A DNA stretch of 64,000 nucleotides from Cupriavidus metallidurans CH34. Its GTDB lineage: Bacteria; Pseudomonadota; Gammaproteobacteria; Burkholderiales; Burkholderiaceae. Of the stretch, positions 1 through 7,704 are shown in pieces. The stretch spans positions 2,480,001-2,544,000 of the forward strand of contig NC_007973.1 in assembly GCF_000196015.1 (NCBI RefSeq). The letters run 5' to 3'. The notes under the pieces were generated by a model. It was not told where the DNA came from, made no database searches, and worked only from the letters and a program-made list of their open reading frames with translations. Numbering within the stretch: position 1 is the stretch's first letter; every line of letters starts with the position of its first letter. The position numbers and the translations under genes were made by a program.

Positions 1-2
1 CG

Positions 3-872
3 CGCGACGACCAGTACATCGGCTTGGGGCAAGGTCTGCAACTGATGCGTGTGGTGGCGGACATGCAGGCCGAGCGCAATCGCCAGATCATGCACAGCAT
101 CGACTATGCGAGCACGATCCAGCGCGCGATGCTGCGCGCCTCGCGCGAGATGCTGGGCGCCACGCTACCCGACGCCGCACTGGTATGGGAACCGCGTGAC
201 GTGGTCGGCGGCGACTTCTACCACTTCGCCGCCTTCGAGGACGGCTGGTTCGCCGCACTGGCCGATTGCACCGGCCACGGCGTGCCGGGCGCCTTCATGA
301 CGCTGATCGCCTCGTCGCTACTCACGCAGGCCATCGAGCAGATCGGCCCGCGCGACCCCGGCGCGCTGCTGATGGCCGTGAATCGCGGCATCAAGCAGAT
401 GCTCGGCCAGAACGACCGCGAGCCGCGTGAATCACCAAGCGCGTCGGAATCCGACGACGGCATGGACGCGGCCTTCTTCTGGTTCGACAACGCGACGCGC
501 CAGCTGACCTTCGCCGGCGCGAAGTCATCGCTATTCGTGCTGCAACCCGCCGACGCCGAAGGCGAGATGATCAACGGGGCGCGCATGGGTGTCGGCTACG
601 TCGATACCGATATGGCATTCACATGGCAGAACAGCGTCGCTCCGACCACGTCCGGCACGCTGGTTTTCGTCACCACCGATGGCCTGATCGATCAGATCGG
701 CGGCCCGAAGGAAATCGCCTTCGGCAAGCGCCGGATGCGCGAGGCAATCTGCGCGAATCGCGCCGCATCAGCGACGCAGATCAGCCAGGCCGTGCAGGAC
801 GCGCACCGGGACTGGCAAGGCACGCAGCGCCGACGCGACGACCTGACTTTCTTCTGTTTCCGCGCGCCGTGA
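3..872 (+). CDS. siaA: SiaA-like PP2C (SpoIIE-type) serine/threonine phosphatase, 5' end outside window
   Basis: The reading frame is open at the left edge, so only the C-terminal catalytic part is present. It shows the PP2C/SpoIIE metal-binding signature: VVGGDFY (about nt 200-220), ADCTGHGVPGA, TTDGLIDQIGG and a final RRDDLTFF. In characterised siaABCD loci SiaA is a membrane phosphatase (sensor plus HAMP) that dephosphorylates SiaC and so switches on the cyclase SiaD. The family assignment rests on the domain and on the following order of SiaB-, SiaC- and SiaD-like genes, all co-directional with short gaps. The sensor region is not visible here. Confidence 0.85.
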   Translation, partial: RDDQYIGLGQGLQLMRVVADMQAERNRQIMHSIDYASTIQRAMLRASREMLGATLPDAALVWEPRDVVGGDFYHFAAFEDGWFAALADCTGHGVPGAFMTLIASSLLTQAIEQIGPRDPGALLMAVNRGIKQMLGQNDREPRESPSASESDDGMDAAFFWFDNATRQLTFAGAKSSLFVLQPADAEGEMINGARMGVGYVDTDMAFTWQNSVAPTTSGTLVFVTTDGLIDQIGGPKEIAFGKRRMREAICANRAASATQISQAVQDAHRDWQGTQRRRDDLTFFCFRAP

Positions 873-907
873 CGCCATCCGGCTGCACCGCGCCCACTCG
901 CCAACAC

Positions 908-1480
908 ATGACCGCCGCACAATCGATTGACAATGAATATGAGCCCTTCTTCGCGATGGCTCGGGAACGCAACGTGATCTTCTACTACGTCGGCTATTTT
1001 TCGCAGAACATCATCGCCGCGATGTCCGACGCGGTGCGCCTGCAGCTTTCCGTCAGCGGCGTGGACGGCACCACGCGTCGCAAGCTGTTCTCGTCGTTCG
1101 TGGAGATGGCGCAGAACATCGTGCACTACTCGTCCGATTCGCTGACATCGCCATCGCAAGCCGACGGTCATCTGCGCCACGGTTCCGTCTGCATCAGCAT
1201 GGTCGACGAACACTACCGCCTGATGTGCTCGAATCCAGTGTCCACCGCGCGCGTGGCGCAACTGCGCGGCACGCTGGAACGCGTGCGCACCATGACGCTC
1301 GACGAGATCAAGCGCGCCTACAAGGAAACCCTGCGGGCCGAGGTGCCGGAGGGCAGCAAAGGCGCCGGTCTCGGCATCCTGACGATGGCGCGCGATGCCA
1401 GCGCCCCTCTGGAGTACAACTTTCAGCCGATCGATTCCGATCCGGTCTCGACGATGTTCCAGCTCGTCGCCACCATCTGA
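908..1480 (+). CDS. siaB: SiaB-type kinase (DUF6272)
   Basis: A 190-residue protein of the SiaB family, the kinase that phosphorylates the partner-switch protein SiaC and so opposes SiaA. The start is set at ATG 908, 35 nt after the siaA stop; the longer open frame upstream overlaps siaA and is not credible. Features seen are an N-terminal FFAMARERNVIFYYVGYF stretch, a helix-rich middle with EMAQNIVHYS (resembling the N-box helix of GHKL folds), and a glycine-rich GSKGAGLGIL segment near residue 155 like an ATP lid. The function is by family and operon position. Confidence 0.8.
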   Translation: MTAAQSIDNEYEPFFAMARERNVIFYYVGYFSQNIIAAMSDAVRLQLSVSGVDGTTRRKLFSSFVEMAQNIVHYSSDSLTSPSQADGHLRHGSVCISMVDEHYRLMCSNPVSTARVAQLRGTLERVRTMTLDEIKRAYKETLRAEVPEGSKGAGLGILTMARDASAPLEYNFQPIDSDPVSTMFQLVATI

Positions 1481-1501
1481 GCCCATCGGAAAGAGCCCGC
1501 C

Positions 1502-1891
1502 ATGGAAAACCTGTTCATCGCCGCCACGCCAAGCTCGCCCGAAGTGAGCTTCGACTTCACGCGGCACGTTCTTTCGCTCAAGGGTGAGTCCTACCCCGAG
1601 AATGCCGCGGTGTTCTACGGCGAAGCCGTAGCGCGCCTGCGCAAGTATCTGTCCGACTGCGATGGCGCAGCCGTCACGGTCAACGTCGCGCTGACGTACT
1701 TCAACAGCTCCAGCACCAAGATGCTGTTCAGCATGTTCGACGCGCTGAACGAGGCCGCCGAGCGTGGCAACGAGATCCGCCTGCACTGGTTCCACGACGA
1801 AGACGACGACACCATCCTCGAGTTCGGCCAGGAACTGCACGCCGATTTCCCCGCCATCGACTTCATCGATGAAGTGACGACCAGCAGTTGA
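1502..1891 (+). CDS. siaC: SiaC-type regulatory phosphoprotein (DUF1987)
   Basis: A 129-residue protein of the DUF1987/SiaC family, an anti-sigma-antagonist-like partner switch. In studied systems unphosphorylated SiaC binds and activates the diguanylate cyclase SiaD, while SiaB and SiaA set its phosphorylation state. The conserved core YFNSSSTKMLFSMFDAL (about residues 63-79) holds the Ser/Thr cluster expected to contain the phosphosite. It starts 21 nt after siaB, and its stop (TGA 1889-1891) touches the earliest possible siaD start, so translation is probably coupled. Confidence 0.85.
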   Translation: MENLFIAATPSSPEVSFDFTRHVLSLKGESYPENAAVFYGEAVARLRKYLSDCDGAAVTVNVALTYFNSSSTKMLFSMFDALNEAAERGNEIRLHWFHDEDDDTILEFGQELHADFPAIDFIDEVTTSS

Positions 1892-1917
1892 ATCCCCCTC
1901 TCGCTACCGTCGCCGCC

Positions 1918-2631
1918 ATGCCCGAGCCCGATCTGTTCGAATCGGAGAACAGCGTTCTGGCCCACGCCAGATCCGTGTTCTGCGATGTCGACGCGGGCGA
2001 GGAAGCCTATCGTCACACCCTTGGCCAGCTCATCAGCTACTACGAGCGGCTGATGCGCGAGACGCGCCGCTTGATCCGGCGCAGCGACCGTGAAGAGCTG
2101 GAAATGAACCGTCTCAACCACCGGTTGCAGGAACTGGCCCAGGAACTCGAATACCGCGCCACGCACGACACACTGACCGGCGCGCTCAACCGCGGCGCCG
2201 TCATCGACCGCGCCACAGCGGCGCTGGCGCGCGGCAGCCTCGCGCTGATCGTGATCGACATCGACCACTTCAAGCGCCTGAACGACGACTTCGGCCACCC
2301 CGTGGGCGATGCGGTGATCTGCGGCGTCACGGCCTGCCTGAAGGACACGGTCCGCATGGAAGGCGTGATCGGACGCATGGGCGGCGAAGAGTTCGCGGCG
2401 CTGCTGCCCGACTTCACGATCGACGCCGCCGCCACGTTGGCCGACCAGATGCGCCAGGCCATCGCCGGACATCGTTTCCCTGCCCCCGTCAACCGCGAGG
2501 TCACCGCCAGCTTCGGCGTAAGCTGGTCACCGCAGGGCCGCCCGTTCGAGCACGCCTACGGCCGCGCGGACGAGGCGTTGTATGAAGCCAAGCGAGGCGG
2601 GCGGAATCGGGTGACGCAGGCGCGGGAGTGA
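1918..2631 (+). CDS. siaD: SiaD-type diguanylate cyclase (GGDEF domain)
   Basis: Makes cyclic di-GMP from two GTP; it is the output enzyme of the Sia switch, linked to aggregation and biofilm in Pseudomonas. A coiled-coil-like N-terminal half precedes a GGDEF domain with THDTLTGALNR, VIDIDHFKRLND and the active-site GGEEF at nt 2380-2394. The position where an inhibitory RxxD I-site would lie, five residues before GGEEF, reads RMEG, so classic product inhibition may be missing. The start is uncertain: ATG 1918 is used here, but TTG 1888 in the same frame overlaps the siaC stop and is also possible. Confidence 0.85.
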   Translation: MPEPDLFESENSVLAHARSVFCDVDAGEEAYRHTLGQLISYYERLMRETRRLIRRSDREELEMNRLNHRLQELAQELEYRATHDTLTGALNRGAVIDRATAALARGSLALIVIDIDHFKRLNDDFGHPVGDAVICGVTACLKDTVRMEGVIGRMGGEEFAALLPDFTIDAAATLADQMRQAIAGHRFPAPVNREVTASFGVSWSPQGRPFEHAYGRADEALYEAKRGGRNRVTQARE

Positions 2632-2734
2632 CTGGCATCGTCCAGCCAGTGCCCACTCGTCCGAGGGGTGAAGCAATCGCCGGCACAGCCCGATAGATGA
2701 GGTGTCTTGTGCCGCATCCGTTATCCGTCACCTC

Positions 2735-2998
2735 ATGGGCGCTCTCCTCATCATGCTGGGCTACTACGCTGCCGCCTACGGCTGCGTCTGGCTCATCGGC
2801 CGAATCTGTCCCCCGCTAGGCAACCTTGTAGTCAGATTCCGCTACCTCGTCGGCCTGGCCATCCTCGTCTACTGGTTCCACTCGCTCTCAGGCTGGCAAG
2901 GGAAAGGCGTGCCGTCGACGCTCTTCTTCCTGGCGATCATGTTGTGCCTGCTGCCAAAGTCCCTGAGGTTCGGAAAAGGAAGGCAAGCCAGCGAGTAA
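2735..2998 (+). CDS. Small membrane protein, unknown function
   Basis: An 87-residue hydrophobic protein not recognised as a known family. It has two or three likely membrane segments: ALLIMLGYYAAAYGCVWLIG near the N-terminus, a segment around LVGLAILVYWF and one at LFFLAIMLCLLP. ATG 2735 (MGALL) is preferred because it begins the first hydrophobic helix; a TTG at 2702 is in frame upstream. It lies between siaD and a tRNA-Ser with no obvious partner. Confidence 0.5.
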   Translation: MGALLIMLGYYAAAYGCVWLIGRICPPLGNLVVRFRYLVGLAILVYWFHSLSGWQGKGVPSTLFFLAIMLCLLPKSLRFGKGRQASE

Positions 2999-3019
2999 GA
3001 CGTTGCACATGCGCGATGC

Positions 3020-3047
3020 TGGACAGCCGGAGCGGCTCTGCTATAAT
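3020..3047 (+). promoter_or_regulatory. Sigma-70 promoter of tRNA-Ser
   Basis: TGGACA at 3020-3025 (five of six to consensus), a 16-bp spacer and a perfect TATAAT at 3042-3047. The mature tRNA 5' end follows 13 nt later. Confidence 0.7.
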
Positions 3048-3059
3048 CGCGGACTTCCC

Positions 3060-3150
3060 GGAGAGATGGATGAGTGGTTTAAGTCGCACGCCTGGAAAGC
3101 GTGTATGGGTTAATAGCCCATCGGGGGTTCGAATCCCCCTCTCTCCGCCA
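3060..3150 (+). tRNA. tRNA-Ser (anticodon GGA)
   Basis: A complete cloverleaf with the long variable arm typical of serine tRNAs. Acceptor GGAGAGA at 3060-3066 pairs with TCTCTCC at 3140-3146, the anticodon loop is CTGGAAA, the T-loop is GGTTCGAATCC, and an encoded CCA ends at 3150. The foreign-looking patch to its right starts within about 100 bp, so this tRNA is a plausible past integration site. Confidence 0.95.
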
Positions 3151-3296
3151 CCTTATTCTGTAAGGCTTTGCGGGTTTTGAGCAAAGCGCTTCTGTCCTAT
3201 TGGACTTGGTTTGTCCTATTCAGGCGCCAGATCCCCGCAAGAAAAGTGCTATTGGCAACACCGGATCCCGTTCGGTGCGCGCAGCACAAATCCCCT

Positions 3297-3509
3297 TCAA
3301 TCCGTCCCCGGCTCCCGCGCATAGAACTCGCACGACCGCCTCGGCATGGACTTACGGTCCTCGAAATCACAGTACAGGTACAGGCGAGGATGGGGGGTCT
3401 CCTGTAGCACCTCGATCTTGAGCCGTGAGCATGTGCGGCACGCAGTACCCTCCTCGACCACGTATGGCGGCAAGGGTTCTTCCGGAGGGTTGAAGTAGCC
3501 GGTGGACAT
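3297..3509 (-). CDS. Small Cys-containing phage-type hypothetical protein
   Basis: A 70-residue protein from ATG at 3509 (three codons upstream is an alternative ATG). It carries CRTC near residue 26, YCDFEDR and a C-terminal CEFYAREPG, a pattern of spaced cysteines and charged residues that looks coded rather than random and resembles small hypothetical proteins of Burkholderiaceae phages. No function is assigned. It is transcribed away from the polymerase gene and forms the left part of the tRNA-Ser-linked patch. Confidence 0.5.
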   Translation of the reverse strand: MSTGYFNPPEEPLPPYVVEEGTACRTCSRLKIEVLQETPHPRLYLYCDFEDRKSMPRRSCEFYAREPGTD

Positions 3510-3639
3510 GAGCGGCACTGTATATCCGAACAGTGCCAGCCAGCAACATGATGTAACCGCAAATGTCCATCGGTGCGCCTATTGCGACAACCTAGACTGT
3601 TACAATGCAGCCCGAACAAAGCCACAAACCCCACTAAAA

Positions 3640-4872
3640 ATGCTCTTTGCCTGCGTTCTGATGGCCCTCGTAGGGCTGCTCATTTCAGTGAAGATCGGGC
3701 CAGGCCGAGGTAACCCGTTCACCGCCTTCTTTTGCGTATGGTCCGCCGTGACGGTCGGCGCCTTCCTTGCGGAAGACACATTTCTGACGATCTCAGAAGA
3801 TTTCTGGGCGATGCTCGGCGCCTTCCTGTCAATATATTTGGGGTGTGCGCTTTATTCGTCCTTACGTGCTCGCGTGTTACCAGTTGAGTCGCACATATCC
3901 ACGATCTCATATCGAGATAAGTTTGTAGATATTGGGCAGATCGTTTCGGTAATAGCACTCCCGATTATCTACCTCAAGGCATCTGAGATCGCCGAAATGA
4001 GCGTTTTCTCGCCTGCAGGTTATATGGCGCTCCGCGCTGCTTTCATCGCGGAGGTTGCAGCAAGCTACGGCCCAATCGGATACATCGTCCCAGTTTCGTT
4101 TGTCATCGCATCGATCAGGCTCACACAGTTTCTTGACAAGCAGACAAACAAGAAGAATCTCGCAATAGCCATCGCGGTGGCGTTGTGCATGGCTTACCTG
4201 ACGACAGGTAGAACCTTCTTCATGATGCTGTTCTGTTTTTTGCTGTTCCCGCTAATCTTTCGTGGAAAGATAAAGCTAGGAGGGGTGGTGATTGCAGGAG
4301 TGGTACTAGCAGCATCTTTTGTGATGATCGCCCTCCTCACACAAAGGGGAGTCTCGGCAACTGCGTCGGTTGATGACAATGTAGACGGCATAATCAAGAC
4401 GCTGAGAGTCTATTTCCTCTCCCCCATTTTCGCAATGGGCAGTGTATTCGATGGGAATGGTTCGGCAACATATGGTGATTATACATTTCGCTTCTTCTAT
4501 ATGCTGGCGAATGTCATCGGACTTAATATAGAAATCCCTCCATTAATCCGAGATTATGTTTTGATCCCGGATATGACCAACGTTTTTACGGTGATGGATC
4601 CGTACTATAGAGACTTTGGTGTTGGTGGAGTTTTGATATTTGCCGCGCTCTCAGGTCTAGCCCATGACGCCTTGTATGAGAAGGCAAAATCAGAGGGCGG
4701 CCCGTACATTTTCATCCATGCCGCATTCATGTTTCCTTTGGTGATGCAGTTCTTTCAAGACATGTACATGTCACTGCTTTCCACATGGATACAGGTAGTG
4801 TTCTGGTACATGCTTTTCGTAAGAGTTAACTCAGGCAAAAAAAATCAACAAGAAATACCGCAGAATGTTTGA
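3640..4872 (+). CDS. Oligosaccharide repeat-unit (O-antigen/capsule) polymerase-like membrane protein
   Basis: About 410 residues with ten or more hydrophobic helices and large charged loops, the pattern of the Wzy-type oligosaccharide repeat unit polymerase family, which links sugar repeat units at the periplasmic face of the inner membrane. Family-like segments include AYLTTGRTFFMM and the late loop DPYYRDFGVGGV. No polysaccharide cluster surrounds it. Base composition is clearly AT-richer than both flanks, with codons such as ATA and TTA that neighbours avoid, pointing to horizontal transfer. The start is uncertain: ATG 3640 begins the first membrane helix, while in-frame ATGs at 3502 and 3508 would add a tail overlapping the opposite-strand gene. 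Confidence 0.65.
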   Translation: MLFACVLMALVGLLISVKIGPGRGNPFTAFFCVWSAVTVGAFLAEDTFLTISEDFWAMLGAFLSIYLGCALYSSLRARVLPVESHISTISYRDKFVDIGQIVSVIALPIIYLKASEIAEMSVFSPAGYMALRAAFIAEVAASYGPIGYIVPVSFVIASIRLTQFLDKQTNKKNLAIAIAVALCMAYLTTGRTFFMMLFCFLLFPLIFRGKIKLGGVVIAGVVLAASFVMIALLTQRGVSATASVDDNVDGIIKTLRVYFLSPIFAMGSVFDGNGSATYGDYTFRFFYMLANVIGLNIEIPPLIRDYVLIPDMTNVFTVMDPYYRDFGVGGVLIFAALSGLAHDALYEKAKSEGGPYIFIHAAFMFPLVMQFFQDMYMSLLSTWIQVVFWYMLFVRVNSGKKNQQEIPQNV

Positions 4873-5029
4873 TTCGGCCCGCGCCCTTTCTGCCGCCTGG
4901 ATTGTAGGAGGGATGCCAGTCCTAGGTCTCTTGTCCTACAAGCTCTCGTCGTTGCACCCGATTTTGATCATCGCGCTTGCGGCATGGGTGTTTGGCCTGA
5001 TACCGGCAATGAACAAACTGTTCGATTGA
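4865..5029 (+). CDS. 54-residue membrane peptide coupled to the polymerase gene
   Basis: ATG 4865 lies inside the last codons of the polymerase gene, overlapping its stop by 8 nt, which is typical of translational coupling. The peptide is almost entirely hydrophobic, with two helices (around AAWIVGGMPVLGLLSY and LIIALAAWVFGLIP) and ends KLFD. It shares the lower GC of the polymerase. The function is unknown; a small helper of the polymerase is a guess from the overlap. Confidence 0.45.
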   Translation: MFDSARALSAAWIVGGMPVLGLLSYKLSSLHPILIIALAAWVFGLIPAMNKLFD

Positions 5030-5054
5030 TCTACTTTGCTCGTGGCTTCCATCC

Positions 5055-5282
5055 TCAGTCCGGGACCGTTGCATTCGCCCCATCGTCGGGGTTGATCGAC
5101 AGCTTGCAGTGATCCTTCTGGAACAGGTCAAGGAAGCGACAGAACACACAGGCGAACCGGCTGCCTTTGGCGTGCGCCTTGCCGAGTCGGCTGCTGATCG
5201 TTTCGTCCCCGCTGCCAAAGGTGATGGCGTTGGCGAGACGGTCCAGCGCGGAGAGGATGTTCAGCAGGTAGCGTTTGAGCAT
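5055..5282 (-). CDS. Phage-type conserved hypothetical protein with CxxC
   Basis: A 75-residue protein beginning MLKRYLLNILSALDRLANA and containing DETISSRLGKA, CVFCRFLDLF and KDHCKLSI. From memory this layout (hydrophobic N-terminal helix, DETISSR, then C..C..C) is a widespread small protein of tailed phages and prophages; that is family recognition, not a search result. The role is unknown. It closes the right side of the tRNA-Ser-linked patch and faces the truncated gene that follows. Confidence 0.6.
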   Translation of the reverse strand: MLKRYLLNILSALDRLANAITFGSGDETISSRLGKAHAKGSRFACVFCRFLDLFQKDHCKLSINPDDGANATVPD

Positions 5283-5284
5283 GG

Positions 5285-5581
5285 TCAGCCTTCGATGCCA
5301 TATACCTGCCGGCCGCCTCCGACCAGAACAACACCGCGCAGCGCAGCGCCGACTTCCGGCAGATCGCGCAGGCCTTGCAGAACAATGATCTGAGCGGCGC
5401 CCAGCAGGCGCTGGCCAAGCTCAAGCAGGCCCATCATGGCGGCGGTCATCACCATCATGGAGGCGCGGCCCCCGCACAGGCCATTGCGAGCACGTCCTCA
5501 GCGGACGCGAGCAATTCGCTGGCGGTCGAAGCGAGCGCCGCGGCAGTGCCGGCTGGCTCGATCATCAATACGCTGGCCTGA
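5285..5581 (+). pseudogene. C-terminal remnant of a Gln/Ala-rich protein
   Basis: An open frame without an acceptable start runs from an in-frame stop at 5276 to TGA 5579-5581. The conserved-looking part has SADFRQIAQALQNNDLSGAQ and QQALAKLKQ, then a His-rich stretch. In Burkholderiales this motif occurs near the C-terminus of small hypothetical proteins, so the N-terminal part seems to be missing exactly where the AT-rich patch ends. It is best read as a gene cut by insertion or deletion. Confidence 0.45.
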
Positions 5582-5942
5582 TTTGCGCCGGTCGTGCGTG
5601 GTCCCTCGAGGTCCTCGCCATGACCGGCCGGGAGGCGCGCGGCATGGTGTCGTGTGCCGCACAATCGACACCCTGGATGAAGTTGCTGTCAACCACGTAA
5701 GAAAGGCAGGCAACGGTCCCCAGCGACAGGCTGGCGGCGCAGGGCGTCAATGCGACCGGGCTCTTTGACACCCGTGCGGTGTGATCCGGGCGCGTTCTCG
5801 CTTTGAGCTTGGCTGCCCGGCAGTTTTCCCACCAATCCATCAGCTCTTTTGCCCTGCCCCCTGGCCGTGACCCTGTGCGTCGGACACAGGGTCACGGCAG
5901 GCACCGCCGTCACCAGACGGCAGTGCCCTCGCTCTTCCGACG
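5582..5942. other. Intergenic stretch with a 13-bp perfect hairpin
   Basis: No gene is seen. Between the convergent remnant and fliD there is one strong inverted repeat: CCGTGACCCTGTG at 5865-5877 and its complement at 5885-5897 with a 7-nt loop. Neither side has a T-run, so it is not a classical terminator, but it may still separate the convergent transcripts. Confidence 0.5.
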
Positions 5943-7439
5943 TTATCCCTTGCTACTACTGGTCGAGAACTGCTGCGTCAGGTAGGCACTGGTGCTCTGC
6001 ATCTGCGACATGATCACGTCGAGCTGCGTGAATTGCGCCTTGTAGTTGGCGATATCCGCGTTGATTTGCGTCTGCGTCTGATCGTACTGATTGCTCAGAT
6101 CCTTGAGTGTGTTGTTGATGCCCGCGGTTGCCGTGGTCAGTGCACCGGTACTGCTGGTCAGGTTCTTGACCAACGTGCTGATCTGATTGCCATAGCCACT
6201 TACGCCGTCGGTGTTGCCGAACAGGTTGGCCACCGCGCCGGCATTGTTGTTCAGCGCCGTGGTCAGCTTGCTGGTGTCGACCGCCAGCGTACCGTCGTCC
6301 TGGAACGAGATGCCGATCTGCGAGAGCGTGGTGAGGGCGTTGTTCGACTGGGGCGTATTCAGCAGGCTGCGCATCTGCGACTGCATGATGCTCAACGTGG
6401 AGTCTCCGGTCAGCGGCGAAGCCGTCTGAGTGCTGGGGTCATATGCAGACAGCGAGGCAGAGGTGCTCTGGAGGTTGTTGTACGCGGTGACGAATCCCTG
6501 TATGCCCGTCATGATCGAGCTGGTGTCGCGTTGCACCGAGACGCTGCTGGTACCTGTCTGCGCCAATGTCATGGTCACGCCGGCCACCGCGTCGCTCACG
6601 GTGTTGCTGGTGCTCTGGATGGCGATATTGTTGACCGTGAGCTGGGAATTCTGGGCAGCAACGGTCTGCTGCAGGTTCTGCGTTCCGGCAGGATCGTATC
6701 CAACAAGGTTCGCTAGCGCCGTGCCGCCATCGGTTTCATTGACCGAAAGCCGCACGCTGTTGGTGGCACCCGTATTGTTCGAGTTGATCACAAGGCGGTA
6801 GGGTGTGCCGGACCCGTCGTTGATGATGCTTGCGGTGACGCCGGCGTTGGCGTTGTTAATCGCGCTGGCGATGCCCTGCAGCGTGTTGTGGCTGCTGTCG
6901 ATCGTGATGTCGACGCCGGTGTTGGCGCTGTTGGCCGTGAACGTGGCCCCGGTGTATGTACCGTAGGTGGCGCTGGACGTATTGCTGTCAAGCGTGCCGC
7001 CGGAGATCGAGCCGAAATCGACATGGATGGTACCGGTGCCGATGGCAGCGGCCTGGTTGGCCTGTCCCTTCGAGACGAGCGATTGCGCCTGCGCGAGTTG
7101 CGTGACGTTGACCGCATAGTTGCCGGTGGCCGCCGTATTACTGCCAGCTGCACTCAACACGGCGGTATTGCTGGAACTGGCAGTCGTTGCCTGGAAGAAG
7201 GACTGACTGGCAAGCTGGCTGGCCGAGCCTTGGAATGCCGCCAGCATGCTCTGGATCTGCCCATATGCGGAGAGCTTGGTCTGGTAGCTCTGCTGCTCCT
7301 GGGTGATCGCGGTCAGCGGTGCCTGCTCGGCCTGAGTGAGCTGATCGAGCAAGGAGCTCAGATCAAGTCCGGAACCAACGCCGAGGTTGGATATCAGGCC
7401 GGAGCTTGAGGCGGAAGTCGTACTGGATGTCGTAGTCAT
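5943..7439 (-). CDS. fliD: Flagellar filament cap protein FliD (hook-associated protein 2)
   Basis: A 498-residue FliD: N-terminal SGLISNLGVGSGLDLSSLLDQL, a Ser/Thr/Asn/Ala-rich centre, and a C-terminal heptad-rich region (LKDLSNQYDQTQTQINADIA) ending in MQSTSAYLTQQF. FliD forms the pentameric cap that inserts flagellin at the filament tip and is exported by the flagellar type III system. ATG 7439 (MTTTSS) is chosen; a longer in-frame extension lacks family similarity. No fliC, fliS or fliT lies beside it, and an IS element sits about 265 bp upstream. The upstream region has a 9-bp inverted repeat (7516-7524/7536-7544). Confidence 0.9.
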   Translation of the reverse strand: MTTTSSTTSASSSGLISNLGVGSGLDLSSLLDQLTQAEQAPLTAITQEQQSYQTKLSAYGQIQSMLAAFQGSASQLASQSFFQATTASSSNTAVLSAAGSNTAATGNYAVNVTQLAQAQSLVSKGQANQAAAIGTGTIHVDFGSISGGTLDSNTSSATYGTYTGATFTANSANTGVDITIDSSHNTLQGIASAINNANAGVTASIINDGSGTPYRLVINSNNTGATNSVRLSVNETDGGTALANLVGYDPAGTQNLQQTVAAQNSQLTVNNIAIQSTSNTVSDAVAGVTMTLAQTGTSSVSVQRDTSSIMTGIQGFVTAYNNLQSTSASLSAYDPSTQTASPLTGDSTLSIMQSQMRSLLNTPQSNNALTTLSQIGISFQDDGTLAVDTSKLTTALNNNAGAVANLFGNTDGVSGYGNQISTLVKNLTSSTGALTTATAGINNTLKDLSNQYDQTQTQINADIANYKAQFTQLDVIMSQMQSTSAYLTQQFSTSSSKG

Positions 7440-7696
7440 GACTCGCTTCTGGTGAGGGGATATTTCGTCTGTGACGATATCGGGCAGCCTGAGCAATGCC
7501 CAGGTTCTGCAACCAGGCTATTGCTTGTTCTGCACGCAATAGCCCGTCATCACCATAGCAACGAGAAACTGGCGCTTATTGATGAACTGGCGCTGCTTCC
7601 GCCGGCATTTAACCGGCGGTGACGTTGCGTAACGTACTGCAAGAAGTTGAGGCGCGTGTGTGGGGCTGTCTGACTCAGATCCAATACAAAGTGGAA

Positions 7697-7704
7697 ACAT
7701 GGCT
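7697..7704. repeat. Left target-site duplication of the IS256-family element
   Basis: ACATGGCT directly outside the left inverted repeat; the right copy at 9048-9055 reads ACATGGCC (seven of eight identical). IS256-type elements generate 8-9 bp duplications. Confidence 0.65.

Noticed and set aside
692..1840. Long minus-strand open frame (382 codons) opposite siaABC
   Set aside because: It is the antisense shadow of GC-rich coding DNA, covers three well-supported genes and has no recognisable domain.
5055..5424. Several overlapping frames at the patch edge on both strands
   Set aside because: Only the 75-codon minus-strand gene has a recognisable phage-type pattern; the others are shadows.
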